Positions 8,786-17,528 of a stretch of 64,000 nt of DNA are shown piece after piece. Within the stretch, counting starts at the first letter, position 1. Each line of letters opens with the position of its first letter. This DNA comes from Vibrio rarus (GTDB taxonomy: Bacteria; Pseudomonadota; Gammaproteobacteria; Enterobacterales; Vibrionaceae). The notes under the pieces were generated by a model. The model was not told the DNA's origin. It did not search any database and worked only from the letters and a program-made list of their open reading frames with translations. The stretch spans positions 558,001 through 622,000 of the forward strand of contig NZ_AP024900.1 of assembly GCF_024347075.1 (NCBI RefSeq), in the 5' to 3' direction. The position numbers were made by a program, and so were the translations under genes.

Positions 8786-10870
8786 ATGACTGATTTATCA
8801 AAATACAGAAATATTGGTATTTTCGCGCACGTTGATGCGGGTAAAACCACGACAACTGAGCGTATCCTAAAGCTTACCGGCCAGATCCATAAAACTGGTG
8901 AAGTTCATGATGGTGAATCAACTACTGACTTCATGGAACAGGAAGCTGAGCGCGGTATTACTATCCAGTCTGCAGCAGTAAGCTGTTTTTGGAAAGGCCA
9001 CCGTCTAAACGTTATCGATACTCCGGGACACGTTGACTTCACAGTTGAAGTTTATCGTTCTCTTAAAGTTCTTGATGGCGGTGTCGGCGTATTCTGTGGT
9101 TCTGGTGGTGTTGAGCCACAATCAGAAACTAACTGGCGTTACGCTAACGAATCAGAAGTATCTCGTCTGATCTTCGTTAATAAACTAGACCGTATGGGTG
9201 CTGATTTCTACAACGTTGTTGACCAAGTTAAAAACGTTCTAGGTGCTACTCCTCTAGTTATGGTTCTACCAATCGGCCGCGAAGATGACTTCGTGGGTGT
9301 TGTAGACCTTCTAAGCCGTAAAGCTTTTGTTTGGGATGACACTGGTCTTCCTGAAAACTACGAAGTTAAAGATGTTCCTGCGGACATGGTTGATGATGTA
9401 GAGCAATACCGTGAAGAGCTAATCGAAACTGCAGTAGAGCAAGACGATGAACTAATGATGGCATACATGGAAGGTGAAGAGCCTTCAATCGAAGACATCA
9501 AACGTTGTATCCGTAAAGGTACTCGTGATCTAGCGTTCTTCCCTACTTACTGTGGTTCTGCATTTAAGAACAAAGGCGTACAGCTTGTTCTTGATGCTGT
9601 TGTTGATTACCTACCTGCTCCAACAGAAGTTGATCCTCAACCTCTAATGGACGAAGAAGGTAACGAAACTGGCGATCACGCTATCGTATCTCCAGATGAA
9701 ACATTTAAAGCGCTTGCATTCAAAATTATGGATGACCGCTTCGGTGCACTAACTTTCGTTCGTATTTACTCAGGTAAATTGAACAAAGGTGACACCATCT
9801 TGAACTCTTACACAGGTAAAACTGAGCGTGTTGGCCGTATGGTTGAGATGCAAGCTGATGACCGTAACGAACTAACTAGCGCACAAGCTGGTGACATCAT
9901 TGCTATCGTTGGTATGAAGAATGTTCAAACTGGTCACACTCTATGTGATCCTAAAGACCAAGTTACTCTTGAGCCAATGGTATTCCCAACACCAGTAATC
10001 TCAATCGCTGTATCACCTAAAGATAAAGGCGGTTCTGAGAAAATGGGTATCGCTATCGGTAAAATGGTTGCAGAAGATCCATCTTTCCAAGTTGAAACTG
10101 ACGAAGAAACTGGCGAAACCATCCTTAAAGGTATGGGTGAGCTTCACCTAGACATTAAAGTTGACATCCTTAAGCGTACTTACGGTGTTGACCTAACTGT
10201 TGGTGCTCCTCAGGTTGCTTACCGTGAAACTATCACTCAAGAAATTGAAGATAGCTACACGCATAAGAAACAATCTGGTGGTTCTGGTCAGTTCGGTAAG
10301 ATCGACTACCGCATCAAACCAGGCGAAGCTGGTTCAGGTTTCTCGTTCAAATCAACAGTTGTTGGTGGTAACGTTCCTAAGGAATTCTGGCCTGCAGTTG
10401 AGAAAGGTTTTGCTGGCATGATGGAAAACGGTGTTTTAGCTGGTTTCCCAACTCTAGATGTTGAAGTTGAACTATTCGACGGTGGCTTCCACGCAGTGGA
10501 TTCATCTGCAATCGCATTTGAAATCGCAGCGAAAGGCGCATTCCGTCAATCAATGCCTAAAGCCGGCGCACAACTTCTTGAGCCAATCATGCACGTTGAC
10601 GTATTTACTCCAGACGATCACGTTGGTGATGTTATCGGTGACCTTAACCGTCGTCGTGGCATGATCAAAGATCAACAAGCTGGCGTAACAGGTGTTCGTA
10701 TTAAAGCTGACGTACCTCTTTCTGAGATGTTCGGCTACATCGGTCACCTACGTACAATTACTTCAGGCCGTGGTCAGTTCTCTATGGAGTTCTCACACTA
10801 CGCTGCTTGCCCAATGAACGTGGCAGAAGAAGTAATCGCAAAAGTTAAAGCTGAGAAAGATAACAAATAA
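8786..10870 (+). CDS. fusA2: Elongation factor G, second paralogue
   Basis: This is a full-length translational GTPase of 694 residues with G1 AHVDAGKTT (14-22), G3 DTPGH and G4 NKLD, followed by domains II-V. The N-terminus ([19 protein letters not shown]) differs from the canonical str-operon EF-G. The gene stands alone beside radA rather than with rpsL/rpsG/tufA, as for the EF-G2 paralogue of Vibrio and Shewanella. Its role is probably translocation or ribosome recycling under particular conditions. Codon use looks highly optimised (many CTA, GGT and CGT codons), suggesting good expression. Confidence 0.9.
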   Translation: MTDLSKYRNIGIFAHVDAGKTTTTERILKLTGQIHKTGEVHDGESTTDFMEQEAERGITIQSAAVSCFWKGHRLNVIDTPGHVDFTVEVYRSLKVLDGGVGVFCGSGGVEPQSETNWRYANESEVSRLIFVNKLDRMGADFYNVVDQVKNVLGATPLVMVLPIGREDDFVGVVDLLSRKAFVWDDTGLPENYEVKDVPADMVDDVEQYREELIETAVEQDDELMMAYMEGEEPSIEDIKRCIRKGTRDLAFFPTYCGSAFKNKGVQLVLDAVVDYLPAPTEVDPQPLMDEEGNETGDHAIVSPDETFKALAFKIMDDRFGALTFVRIYSGKLNKGDTILNSYTGKTERVGRMVEMQADDRNELTSAQAGDIIAIVGMKNVQTGHTLCDPKDQVTLEPMVFPTPVISIAVSPKDKGGSEKMGIAIGKMVAEDPSFQVETDEETGETILKGMGELHLDIKVDILKRTYGVDLTVGAPQVAYRETITQEIEDSYTHKKQSGGSGQFGKIDYRIKPGEAGSGFSFKSTVVGGNVPKEFWPAVEKGFAGMMENGVLAGFPTLDVEVELFDGGFHAVDSSAIAFEIAAKGAFRQSMPKAGAQLLEPIMHVDVFTPDDHVGDVIGDLNRRRGMIKDQQAGVTGVRIKADVPLSEMFGYIGHLRTITSGRGQFSMEFSHYAACPMNVAEEVIAKVKAEKDNK

Positions 10871-10893
10871 TTATTTGTATCTAACTCGCTAAT

Positions 10894-10932
10894 AAAAAGC
10901 CCCGATAGTGAAAACTATCGGGGCTTTTTATT
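10894..10932 (+). terminator. Strong intrinsic terminator after the second EF-G gene
   Basis: A 16-bp perfect stem (10894-10909 with 10914-10929) with a GAAA tetraloop and T tract. It marks the right-hand end of the conserved housekeeping block before the AT-rich accessory block. Confidence 0.93.
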
Positions 10933-10989
10933 TTTAGTAGTCTAGACTTAGGAGATTAGGTGAAGGATTTTTGAACGTAATATAGATAT

Positions 10990-12261
10990 ATGGAACTAGC
11001 AATAAATAAGATAAAAAATAATCAGATAAATATAATTATGTTATTCATTCTTGTATTTATATCGACGGTATTAAACTTCAACTCACCATATTGGACTTCT
11101 TGTTATATTGCACTTTTGGAATTTATAATAATATTATTTATAGTAAGCAGAAATAATATTTCTTTTATAAGTAAACCTAAAAGTTTAGAGCATATATTGA
11201 TAGTTTTGTTTATATTATGTTCACTAATTAGTACTCTATCTATTTTATTTTCAAATGCATCATCTACTATCCAATTTAGTTTTGGTTTAGCAAGATATAT
11301 ATTTTTATGTGTACATATTATATTCGGAGCATCTCTCTTTGCTATATACTCAAAAGGTGATGGTGTTAATAATATATTAAGAGTATTATCTTACTCACTT
11401 GTAATATATATATTGTATATTATCTATGATTATAGTGTGAATGATACCGAACATTTTAACTTTAATTCATTACCATTTGTCACAAATAGAAGGTATGTAG
11501 GGTATATGATAATGGCCATAGCTACATATTATATGGTGGCACTGTTTATAAATAAAATAACGATAGAAAGTAATGCTGAAAAGTATTCCATGTTTATTAT
11601 TCACTGTTCATTTATTATTTGGCTTGGAGGACGAGCTGCAATTGTATCTCTAATGATTACATTTATATTTGTAATGATAATGTCTTTTATTATTAACGAA
11701 TTTAGTATAAAGAAAGTAATTAACACACTTAGCCTAATGTTTTTATCTTGTTTAGTCTCTATACCATTTAGCATTTTTCCTTGGAATGGTATGAATAGAC
11801 TGTTTTTTAATATGGAAACAAATCAAACCATGGAGCAGTTTGCTAACGGTCGATTTGAGCTATGGGTGGATACATGGGGTTTTATTATTAAACAACCTAT
11901 GTTTGGTTATGGGGCTGATGCATATAGATTTACAGTAGAATCTGGACATTATCAACCTCATAATTTTGTTCTTCAAATACTTTTAGAGTTTGGTATTATC
12001 GGGGCAATGACTTTAGGCGGATTTTTTTTAATACTATTATTAAAGTCTATATACTTAATATGTAAGTACAAGCAGACAGATTTACTTATTTCAGTTTCAA
12101 TAATTATGGCATTATTTGGCCATGCCATGTTAGATGGAACGCTTTATCATGCTCAACCTGTAATGTTATTATCGATATTATGCTCTTATCTTGCTTATAA
12201 TCACATTGATAAAACTAAATGTTTTTATGTTAAGGAGTCGGCCAGAAATAATCCAAATTAA
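10990..12261 (+). CDS. O-antigen ligase / Wzy-like membrane protein
   Basis: A 423-residue polytopic protein with about 10-12 hydrophobic helices. It carries the O-antigen ligase/polymerase (Wzy_C) pattern: NGRFELWVDTWGFI followed by a GYGAD loop and an H-N pair in YQPHNFVLQILLEFG (about residues 280-340). These enzymes join or polymerise undecaprenyl-linked glycans at the periplasmic face. It is strikingly AT-rich compared with the preceding EF-G gene. The ATG has no good ribosome-binding site. The last 84 bases overlap the convergent PAP2 gene. Whether it acts on lipopolysaccharide, capsule or a glycoprotein cannot be told. Confidence 0.75.
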   Translation: MELAINKIKNNQINIIMLFILVFISTVLNFNSPYWTSCYIALLEFIIILFIVSRNNISFISKPKSLEHILIVLFILCSLISTLSILFSNASSTIQFSFGLARYIFLCVHIIFGASLFAIYSKGDGVNNILRVLSYSLVIYILYIIYDYSVNDTEHFNFNSLPFVTNRRYVGYMIMAIATYYMVALFINKITIESNAEKYSMFIIHCSFIIWLGGRAAIVSLMITFIFVMIMSFIINEFSIKKVINTLSLMFLSCLVSIPFSIFPWNGMNRLFFNMETNQTMEQFANGRFELWVDTWGFIIKQPMFGYGADAYRFTVESGHYQPHNFVLQILLEFGIIGAMTLGGFFLILLLKSIYLICKYKQTDLLISVSIIMALFGHAMLDGTLYHAQPVMLLSILCSYLAYNHIDKTKCFYVKESARNNPN

Positions 12262-13302
12262 CAATGAAGATATAATGCTAAAGTATCCATCAACGGCATA
12301 GTGCCAACCTAAATGAACAGAGCCAAATAAAATAATTAACGTGTATACCCACATAACCATTCCAAGTTTCTTGTTTATGGTAAAACAAGTAATAGCGATT
12401 ACTGTCGCAATAGAGACGTGCATACTTGGAAATGCAGATATACCACTACCTAACTCTACTTTCCCACTTATATATATATCCCATATATAGTCCTGAACAT
12501 AGAGGGCTGCGACACCAAAGTTGATGCCCTTTGACTTTAGAAATTCATCTTGTGCGTTAAGTCTATTCATTAAGTCGATATAAGTATTATCACCTATGCT
12601 TAACTGAGAATAAAAACAAGGTCCTGCGGATGAAAAGAAGATAGCAAAGATAATACCGTTAATTAACCAGCATAAATTAAATGTTAAAATAGATTGGTAT
12701 TTAATATGGTTAGAGGAAAAAGCAACTAATATAAAGAATACCCATAGGACAAAGAACCAGAGATTATAGAGTACATTAATAATTAGCGTAGCATAGGGGG
12801 ATGAAGCCAACCAATGAGTAATAACCCAAGGTTCAAAACCAAAGTGTATACTGTTATCAAGGTTGACAAAAAATGTATCCCAATCAAAGGGTTGTATCTG
12901 TGGGATATGGACTTTTATACTAGTATATAAACCAGTTGTTAGCATGAATAAAGTAATAAATATTAATGCATTAATAAGTCTACTTGATTTTATTATGTGT
13001 AAGTATCGATTAAAGATAAATCGAAGAGGTGATGATTCCCTTTTTATGGCACAAGATATAAAGGTAAAAGAAAAATCTATTACAAGCGTAAACAGTAAAC
13101 CATTGAGTAAGGTGGATAGATACAAGTAGTAATCCACCTTAATGGTATTGGTATCGCTTTTGAATAGCAAGCCAATAGAAAGCAAAAAAAATACGTTGAT
13201 AAAAACAACTTTAATCAACGTATTATGGCGACTGCTATTTTTCCCAGACAACAAATTGATCTTTTGGCCAATGTGAACCAATTTCATGGTATTTTTTCTC
13301 AA
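12178..13302 (-). CDS. PAP2-family membrane phosphatase
   Basis: A polytopic protein of up to 374 residues with the PAP2 motifs FPSMHVS and, 30 residues on, GSVHLGWHYAVDGY. These give the catalytic histidines and the aspartate of lipid-phosphate phosphatases. Family members dephosphorylate undecaprenyl pyrophosphate or phosphatidic-acid-like lipids. The first ATG (13302) lies inside the end of the acyl-CoA synthetase gene; a second in-frame ATG at 13287 is also possible. Its 3' end overlaps the O-antigen-ligase-like gene by 84 bases. The substrate is unknown, but the neighbourhood suggests glycan-carrier or lipid work. Confidence 0.75.
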   Translation of the reverse strand: MRKNTMKLVHIGQKINLLSGKNSSRHNTLIKVVFINVFFLLSIGLLFKSDTNTIKVDYYLYLSTLLNGLLFTLVIDFSFTFISCAIKRESSPLRFIFNRYLHIIKSSRLINALIFITLFMLTTGLYTSIKVHIPQIQPFDWDTFFVNLDNSIHFGFEPWVITHWLASSPYATLIINVLYNLWFFVLWVFFILVAFSSNHIKYQSILTFNLCWLINGIIFAIFFSSAGPCFYSQLSIGDNTYIDLMNRLNAQDEFLKSKGINFGVAALYVQDYIWDIYISGKVELGSGISAFPSMHVSIATVIAITCFTINKKLGMVMWVYTLIILFGSVHLGWHYAVDGYFSIISSLLIWIISGRLLNIKTFSFINVIISKIRA

Positions 13303-14908
13303 GAATATGTCGTTTAATTTTTAGGGTTGGAGTGAGGATTTCATTTTCAATGCTCCACGGTTCTTTAATTAACAATACACCTTTGATTTTTTCATGTCCT
13401 TCTAGCTTGCTGTTGATATGTTGAATTGCGTTATCAATACTTTTTTCATAACGCTCTTTATCAAAATTAGGAAAATCATGAGGGACAATAAGCAATATAG
13501 GTGCTGGCATACCTAAACCTACAAGGCACAACATTTCAACACGAGCGACCTCGATAATGGCTTTCTCTATAGGGACAGGAGCAACAAATTTGCCTTTTGC
13601 TGTTTTAAATGTGTCTTTCTTGCGCCCTTGAATAGTCAGAAAACCTTGTGCATCAATTGAGCCTATATCACCCGTATGCAGCCAGCCTTGTTCATTAAAT
13701 GTTCGCGCAGTGGCTTCATCATTTTTGTAATACCCTGAAAACATCCCTTTACTGCGTACTAAAATCTCTTCGTCATTAGCTATTTTTAGTTCAATGCCAG
13801 GGCCTGCTTGCCCAACTGACCCTATTTTTGAAGGCTCAAACGGGTAATTCAAGGTGCTATAGGCAAAGGTTTCTGTCATCCCCCACGCCTCTGTAATATT
13901 GATCCCAACTTTATGATACCACTGTAAAGTAGCCGGACTTATTGGGGCTGAGCCACAACCAAGAACTCGCCCTTGATCTAACCCTAATCCCTCTATGATT
14001 TTTTTCTTGATGATAGAGTTTAGTATTGGGATTTTAAGTAAAAAATTGAGTTTTTTCGGAGGTAGCTTATCTTGAATACGTTGCTGAAATAGCGTCCATA
14101 AACGAGGAACCGAAATGAATAGGGTAGGACGATGCATTTTCACATCTTCAATAAAAGTATCTAGGGATTCAGGAAATGCAGTTTCTAACCCAGCTTGGAT
14201 GGACGAGCCGAAGATATACACGCGTTCTGTAATATGCGCTAGAGGAAGATAAGAGAACATTCTATCCCCTGGTTGAATCCCTATATGGTCCACTAAGTTT
14301 TTAACAGACCAACTAAATGCACCATAAGTCAACATAGCGCCTTTGGGCACACCGGATGTGCCAGAGGTATAAACGATAGACATGAGTTTATCATCGTGAT
14401 GCTGCAGTCGTTGTTGGTAGGTTGCAGAATCATGAATCAGTTGCGCAAATTTATGCTGGCACTGTGGGGCTGAATCGTATGGAAATGAAATGGTAATGAG
14501 TTCGGGAAGGCGCTGCATTGCTTCTGAGGTAGCATGTGCATCATCAAGCTTCCCTGCAATTAAAACCTTACTTTCACTATGGGTAAGACAGTACTCAATG
14601 GTATCGGCCCCCGCAGTTGGAAAAATAGGCACGCTAATAAAGTCACCTAGCATCAATGCTAAATCAGTAATAAACCACTCAACACAGTTCTTTGAGACAA
14701 AAGCAACTTTGTCCCTAGGTTGTAGCCCAAGATCGTATAAAGCACTGACAAATTTAAGAGCCATATCAGCAACTTCTGAATAAGTGTAAGTGACAAACTC
14801 TCGATCAATAATCTGTTTTAAATATATTTCATTAGGACGTTCTTGAGCCCATTTAAGGATGAGATCATTAGGGGGGGGCAGGGTGCAAGTTGGGTTAGTA
14901 AATTCCAT
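13235..14908 (-). CDS. Long-chain acyl-CoA synthetase / AMP-binding protein
   Basis: A 557-residue adenylate-forming enzyme. It has the ATP/AMP signature YTSGTSGVPKG (180-190), AWGMTET around residue 345, WLHTGDIG and GRKKDTFKTAKGKFV towards the C-terminus. This is the pattern of FadD15-type long-chain fatty-acid CoA ligases, which activate fatty acids with ATP and CoA. Codons 11-13 are a run of eight C (plus-strand G run 14871-14878), a tract length prone to slippage. Its 3' end overlaps the PAP2 start by 68 bases, so the two are probably co-transcribed. The substrate is not determined. Confidence 0.85.
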   Translation of the reverse strand: MEFTNPTCTLPPPNDLILKWAQERPNEIYLKQIIDREFVTYTYSEVADMALKFVSALYDLGLQPRDKVAFVSKNCVEWFITDLALMLGDFISVPIFPTAGADTIEYCLTHSESKVLIAGKLDDAHATSEAMQRLPELITISFPYDSAPQCQHKFAQLIHDSATYQQRLQHHDDKLMSIVYTSGTSGVPKGAMLTYGAFSWSVKNLVDHIGIQPGDRMFSYLPLAHITERVYIFGSSIQAGLETAFPESLDTFIEDVKMHRPTLFISVPRLWTLFQQRIQDKLPPKKLNFLLKIPILNSIIKKKIIEGLGLDQGRVLGCGSAPISPATLQWYHKVGINITEAWGMTETFAYSTLNYPFEPSKIGSVGQAGPGIELKIANDEEILVRSKGMFSGYYKNDEATARTFNEQGWLHTGDIGSIDAQGFLTIQGRKKDTFKTAKGKFVAPVPIEKAIIEVARVEMLCLVGLGMPAPILLIVPHDFPNFDKERYEKSIDNAIQHINSKLEGHEKIKGVLLIKEPWSIENEILTPTLKIKRHILEKKYHEIGSHWPKDQFVVWEK

Positions 14909-15057
14909 TTTTGTGACTTCCTGTCAAATAATACTGTTTAAGAGTAATGCAGAGACAATTCTAGTTTAGATTCAGGGCGTTGCTACGGAAAATACTAAAA
15001 AAATAAAAATATACAAAAATGTCTTAATTGTAGAAATAATTAAATATATTGAAAACA

Positions 15058-15073
15058 TAGTCGTGTACGACTA
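15058..15073. promoter_or_regulatory. Palindrome upstream of the first Flp pilin gene
   Basis: TAGTCG-TGTA-CGACTA is a perfect 6-bp-arm inverted repeat about 60 bases before the flp1 start. It lies in an otherwise AT-rich 223-base gap that must contain the pilin promoter. I do not recognise the regulator. Confidence 0.35.
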
Positions 15074-15131
15074 ATTTTAATTGTAAGTTGGCGTTTACCT
15101 GATTGAATATGCTTACTTCAAGGAGGAGATA

Positions 15132-15293
15132 ATGAAAAACATTTTATTTTTTTTTCGCTCAGAGGAAGGGCTGACCGTAGTCGAGTATGTTGTAGCTGCC
15201 GCTTTGCTTGTTGCCGCACTGGTGGCATTTTTCAGCTTTCAGGAGGAAGCTTTGAGTAAAAAACTCCAATCCAGCGTTGATAGCGTTAGTTAG
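15132..15293 (+). CDS. Flp-family type IVb pilin, first copy
   Basis: A 53-residue prepilin, short enough to be missed by many gene callers. A basic leader (MKNILFFFRSEEG) is followed by the Flp processing site G13/L14 with glutamate and tyrosine at +5 and +6 (E18, Y19), then a hydrophobic helix and a polar tail. The mature form would be 40 residues. AAGGAGGAGAT gives an excellent ribosome-binding site. Subunits of this kind polymerise into the Tad pilus fibre used for surface attachment and biofilm. It differs from the second copy mainly in the leader and tail. Confidence 0.88.
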   Translation: MKNILFFFRSEEGLTVVEYVVAAALLVAALVAFFSFQEEALSKKLQSSVDSVS

Positions 15294-15416
15294 GCTTATG
15301 CTTGTAACAAAAATGAAATATTTTTCACATAAAATGTTGCAAAATTGTAAGTATTGATTAATGATTAAACCGTCATCGCGGGTTAGATGATTTTATACTT
15401 TATGGAGAGATATATT

Positions 15417-15590
15417 ATGGAAAATTTTTCAAGGAAAGTGACGTCTTTTTTCCAAGATGAAGAAGGTTTGACCGTTGTTGAGTACGTGCTAGGCGCAGCT
15501 TTAATGATAGCCGCTATGATTATAGTATTTGGTAATTTGGGGACGACTTTGCAAAGTAAGTTATCGACAGCAGTTGATAAGATTAGCTAG
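15417..15590 (+). CDS. Flp-family type IVb pilin, second copy
   Basis: A 57-residue prepilin, MENFSRKVTSFFQDEEG/LTVVEY, with the same cleavage motif (G17/L18, E22, Y23) as the first pilin and a mature length of 40. The reading frame extends up to 15387, but GGAGA at 15404-15408 fits the ATG at 15417. A 123-base AT-rich spacer separates it from flp1 and may contain its own promoter. One copy is probably the major fibre subunit and the other minor or differently expressed; the sequence does not show which. Confidence 0.9.
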   Translation: MENFSRKVTSFFQDEEGLTVVEYVLGAALMIAAMIIVFGNLGTTLQSKLSTAVDKIS

Positions 15591-15668
15591 GTTTGAGTGA
15601 ATAAGCATTTAGACGCCAACAAAGCCATGCCAAGAGGTGTGGCTTTTTAGTTTAAAACTGAGGTTATA

Positions 15669-16187
15669 ATGTTGCCATTTTCCATTATTTCTTGGGGATT
15701 GCTATTCGCTATTGCTGTATCAGATGCAAAATCTCATAAGATACCCAATATATGTCTTTTATTACTTTTAGGCTATCAAACCCTATTATATATAAATATT
15801 GAACCAGGTTTGCTTATTTATGCGTTTTTAGCATTAGTGAGTGCATTTTTATTGGCTCTCTTATTATATTTTTTAAGGGTACTTTCTCCTGGAGATGTAA
15901 AACTTATTGGTGTAATCGGTTTTTTACTAGGTTTTGAACATCTGATTTTAGGAATTGCATGGATTGTGATTGGTTCTGGAATTACGGCTGTTTTCTATAT
16001 ATTTCATAATATTAGCTTCTTAGGGGTGAATAACCCACTCTATATTATCTCTAATAGAGAGTTGGTAACAGAAGCTAATTATGAACTGGGAAAAATGAAC
16101 ATCCCCCGTTATAAGAAAGCATTAACAATGCCATTTGCTCCAGGCGCAGTACTAGGCATTGCACTATATTCACACATGTTTGTTTAA
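15669..16187 (+). CDS. cpaA: Prepilin peptidase, CpaA/TadV family
   Basis: A 172-residue polytopic aspartic protease (A24 family) that cleaves the Flp prepilin leaders at the cytoplasmic membrane. The two catalytic aspartates are visible: D19 in SDAKSHKIPN and D76 in SPGDVKL. MPFAPGAVLGIAL near the C-terminus matches the conserved end of the family. It lacks the N-terminal methyltransferase domain of PilD, as usual for TadV. It sits directly downstream of the pilin genes and 18 bases before the ATPase gene. Confidence 0.88.
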   Translation: MLPFSIISWGLLFAIAVSDAKSHKIPNICLLLLLGYQTLLYINIEPGLLIYAFLALVSAFLLALLLYFLRVLSPGDVKLIGVIGFLLGFEHLILGIAWIVIGSGITAVFYIFHNISFLGVNNPLYIISNRELVTEANYELGKMNIPRYKKALTMPFAPGAVLGIALYSHMFV

Positions 16188-16205
16188 GTTTTCATGGAGG
16201 AACAC

Positions 16206-17528
16206 TTGAAAAATTTAACAGCGCAAGCAGATGCTCCCGTGATAGTGTCCAATTTTGATGGACTAGATGTTCCACAAGTTGTAATTGAAAATTTAATAGT
16301 GAAACATCTAGCCGCATACCCTAAATCAGACGTGCTGAAATTAGCTCGCTTGTTGGGTATTGTTACCCATTTGATTGAAGAGATACTGGCAGATTTGCGT
16401 AAAAAAGCAGTAGTGGAGGTCTTTCAGCCTGAATCTCAATCTATATTTTCCGAGTCATCGAAAAGTCATATAAGGTATGGTCTTTCTGAGCAGGGGCAAG
16501 CTCAAGCTGAAAATGCCTTTAAAAAAGACGCTTATATTGGCCCTGTTCCTGTATCTCTTCGTGTATACAATAAGATGGTTAAAGCTCAAGATCTCCGAGC
16601 AAACCTGATTTCTCGGCCTGATGTTGAGCGCGCCTTAAATGATGTTTATGGTGCGCAAAGGCTGGTACCAGTATTAGGTCCTGCGATTAATTCCGGAAGA
16701 GCATTGTTGCTATATGGGCATGCAGGTACAGGGAAAAGTTTTGTGGCTGCGAGAATTCTGAATGCTCTGCATACTTCGGTATATATACCATATGCTGTCT
16801 ATGCTGCTGGTAATATAATTAAACTATTCTCACCTCAGCATCACAAGCCTGTCGATAGCAACCATAACCGAGAAGTGATTAGCCTTAAAAGTCATTACGA
16901 CAAACGTTGGGTGTTGTGTGAACGTCCAAATGTTCAGGTGGGTGGTGAGTTAACCATGGATATGCTTGAGGTGAATCATACAGAGCATAATCGTATGTGG
17001 ATAGCCCCGCTGCAAATGATAGCAAACAATGGCATTTTGGTTATTGATGATTTAGGGCGACAACCTATGCCAGTGGCAACGTTATTGAACCGCTGGATAG
17101 TACCTATGGAATACAATTATGATCACTTATCACTGCCTAATGGTCAGCAAATAACGATTCCTTTTGTCCTCACAATGGCCTTTTCTACGAATTTAAATCC
17201 ACAAAAAATCGCCGATCCTGCCTTTTTAAGACGTTTAGGCTATAAGATTCAGTTTCAGCCATTGGTTGAAACTGATTATTTAAATTTGTGGTCAGACTTG
17301 TCTGTTGAAAAGGGGTTAGAGCTTGTACCTAGTGCCTTAGAATCGTTATTAAACCTACATAGTTTACATAAAGTGGGATACTTTCCTTGCCTGCCAAAAG
17401 ATATTTTAGGGATAAGCCAAGATATTATTCAATTCGAAGAAATTGCACCTCGAGTAGACTCGACTATATTACAAAGAGCGTGGGATCTTTATTTCACTGC
17501 TGACGAACAGGGAGAATCAGCATCATGA
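16206..17528 (+). CDS. Winged-helix/AAA ATPase of the Tad locus
   Basis: A protein of about 440 residues whose role is not established. Residues about 22-72 look like a winged helix-turn-helix (VLKLARLLGIVTHLIEEILA). After a linker comes an AAA module with Walker A GHAGTGKS (171-178), Walker B ILVIDDLGR (277-285), a sensor-1-like FSTNL (about 327) and an arginine-rich FLRRLGYKI (about 341-349). An ATG exists at 16194, but GGAGGA overlaps it and is ideally spaced for the TTG at 16206, which I prefer. The stop overlaps the cpaB start (ATGA), so it belongs to the pilus operon. It is not one of the canonical Tad proteins. It could be a regulator, a remodelling ATPase or an assembly chaperone. Confidence 0.7.
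   Translation: MKNLTAQADAPVIVSNFDGLDVPQVVIENLIVKHLAAYPKSDVLKLARLLGIVTHLIEEILADLRKKAVVEVFQPESQSIFSESSKSHIRYGLSEQGQAQAENAFKKDAYIGPVPVSLRVYNKMVKAQDLRANLISRPDVERALNDVYGAQRLVPVLGPAINSGRALLLYGHAGTGKSFVAARILNALHTSVYIPYAVYAAGNIIKLFSPQHHKPVDSNHNREVISLKSHYDKRWVLCERPNVQVGGELTMDMLEVNHTEHNRMWIAPLQMIANNGILVIDDLGRQPMPVATLLNRWIVPMEYNYDHLSLPNGQQITIPFVLTMAFSTNLNPQKIADPAFLRRLGYKIQFQPLVETDYLNLWSDLSVEKGLELVPSALESLLNLHSLHKVGYFPCLPKDILGISQDIIQFEEIAPRVDSTILQRAWDLYFTADEQGESAS

Noticed and set aside
12863..13129. 88-codon plus-strand frame inside the PAP2 gene
   Set aside because: It is antisense to a clear membrane phosphatase gene and has no start signal or domain.
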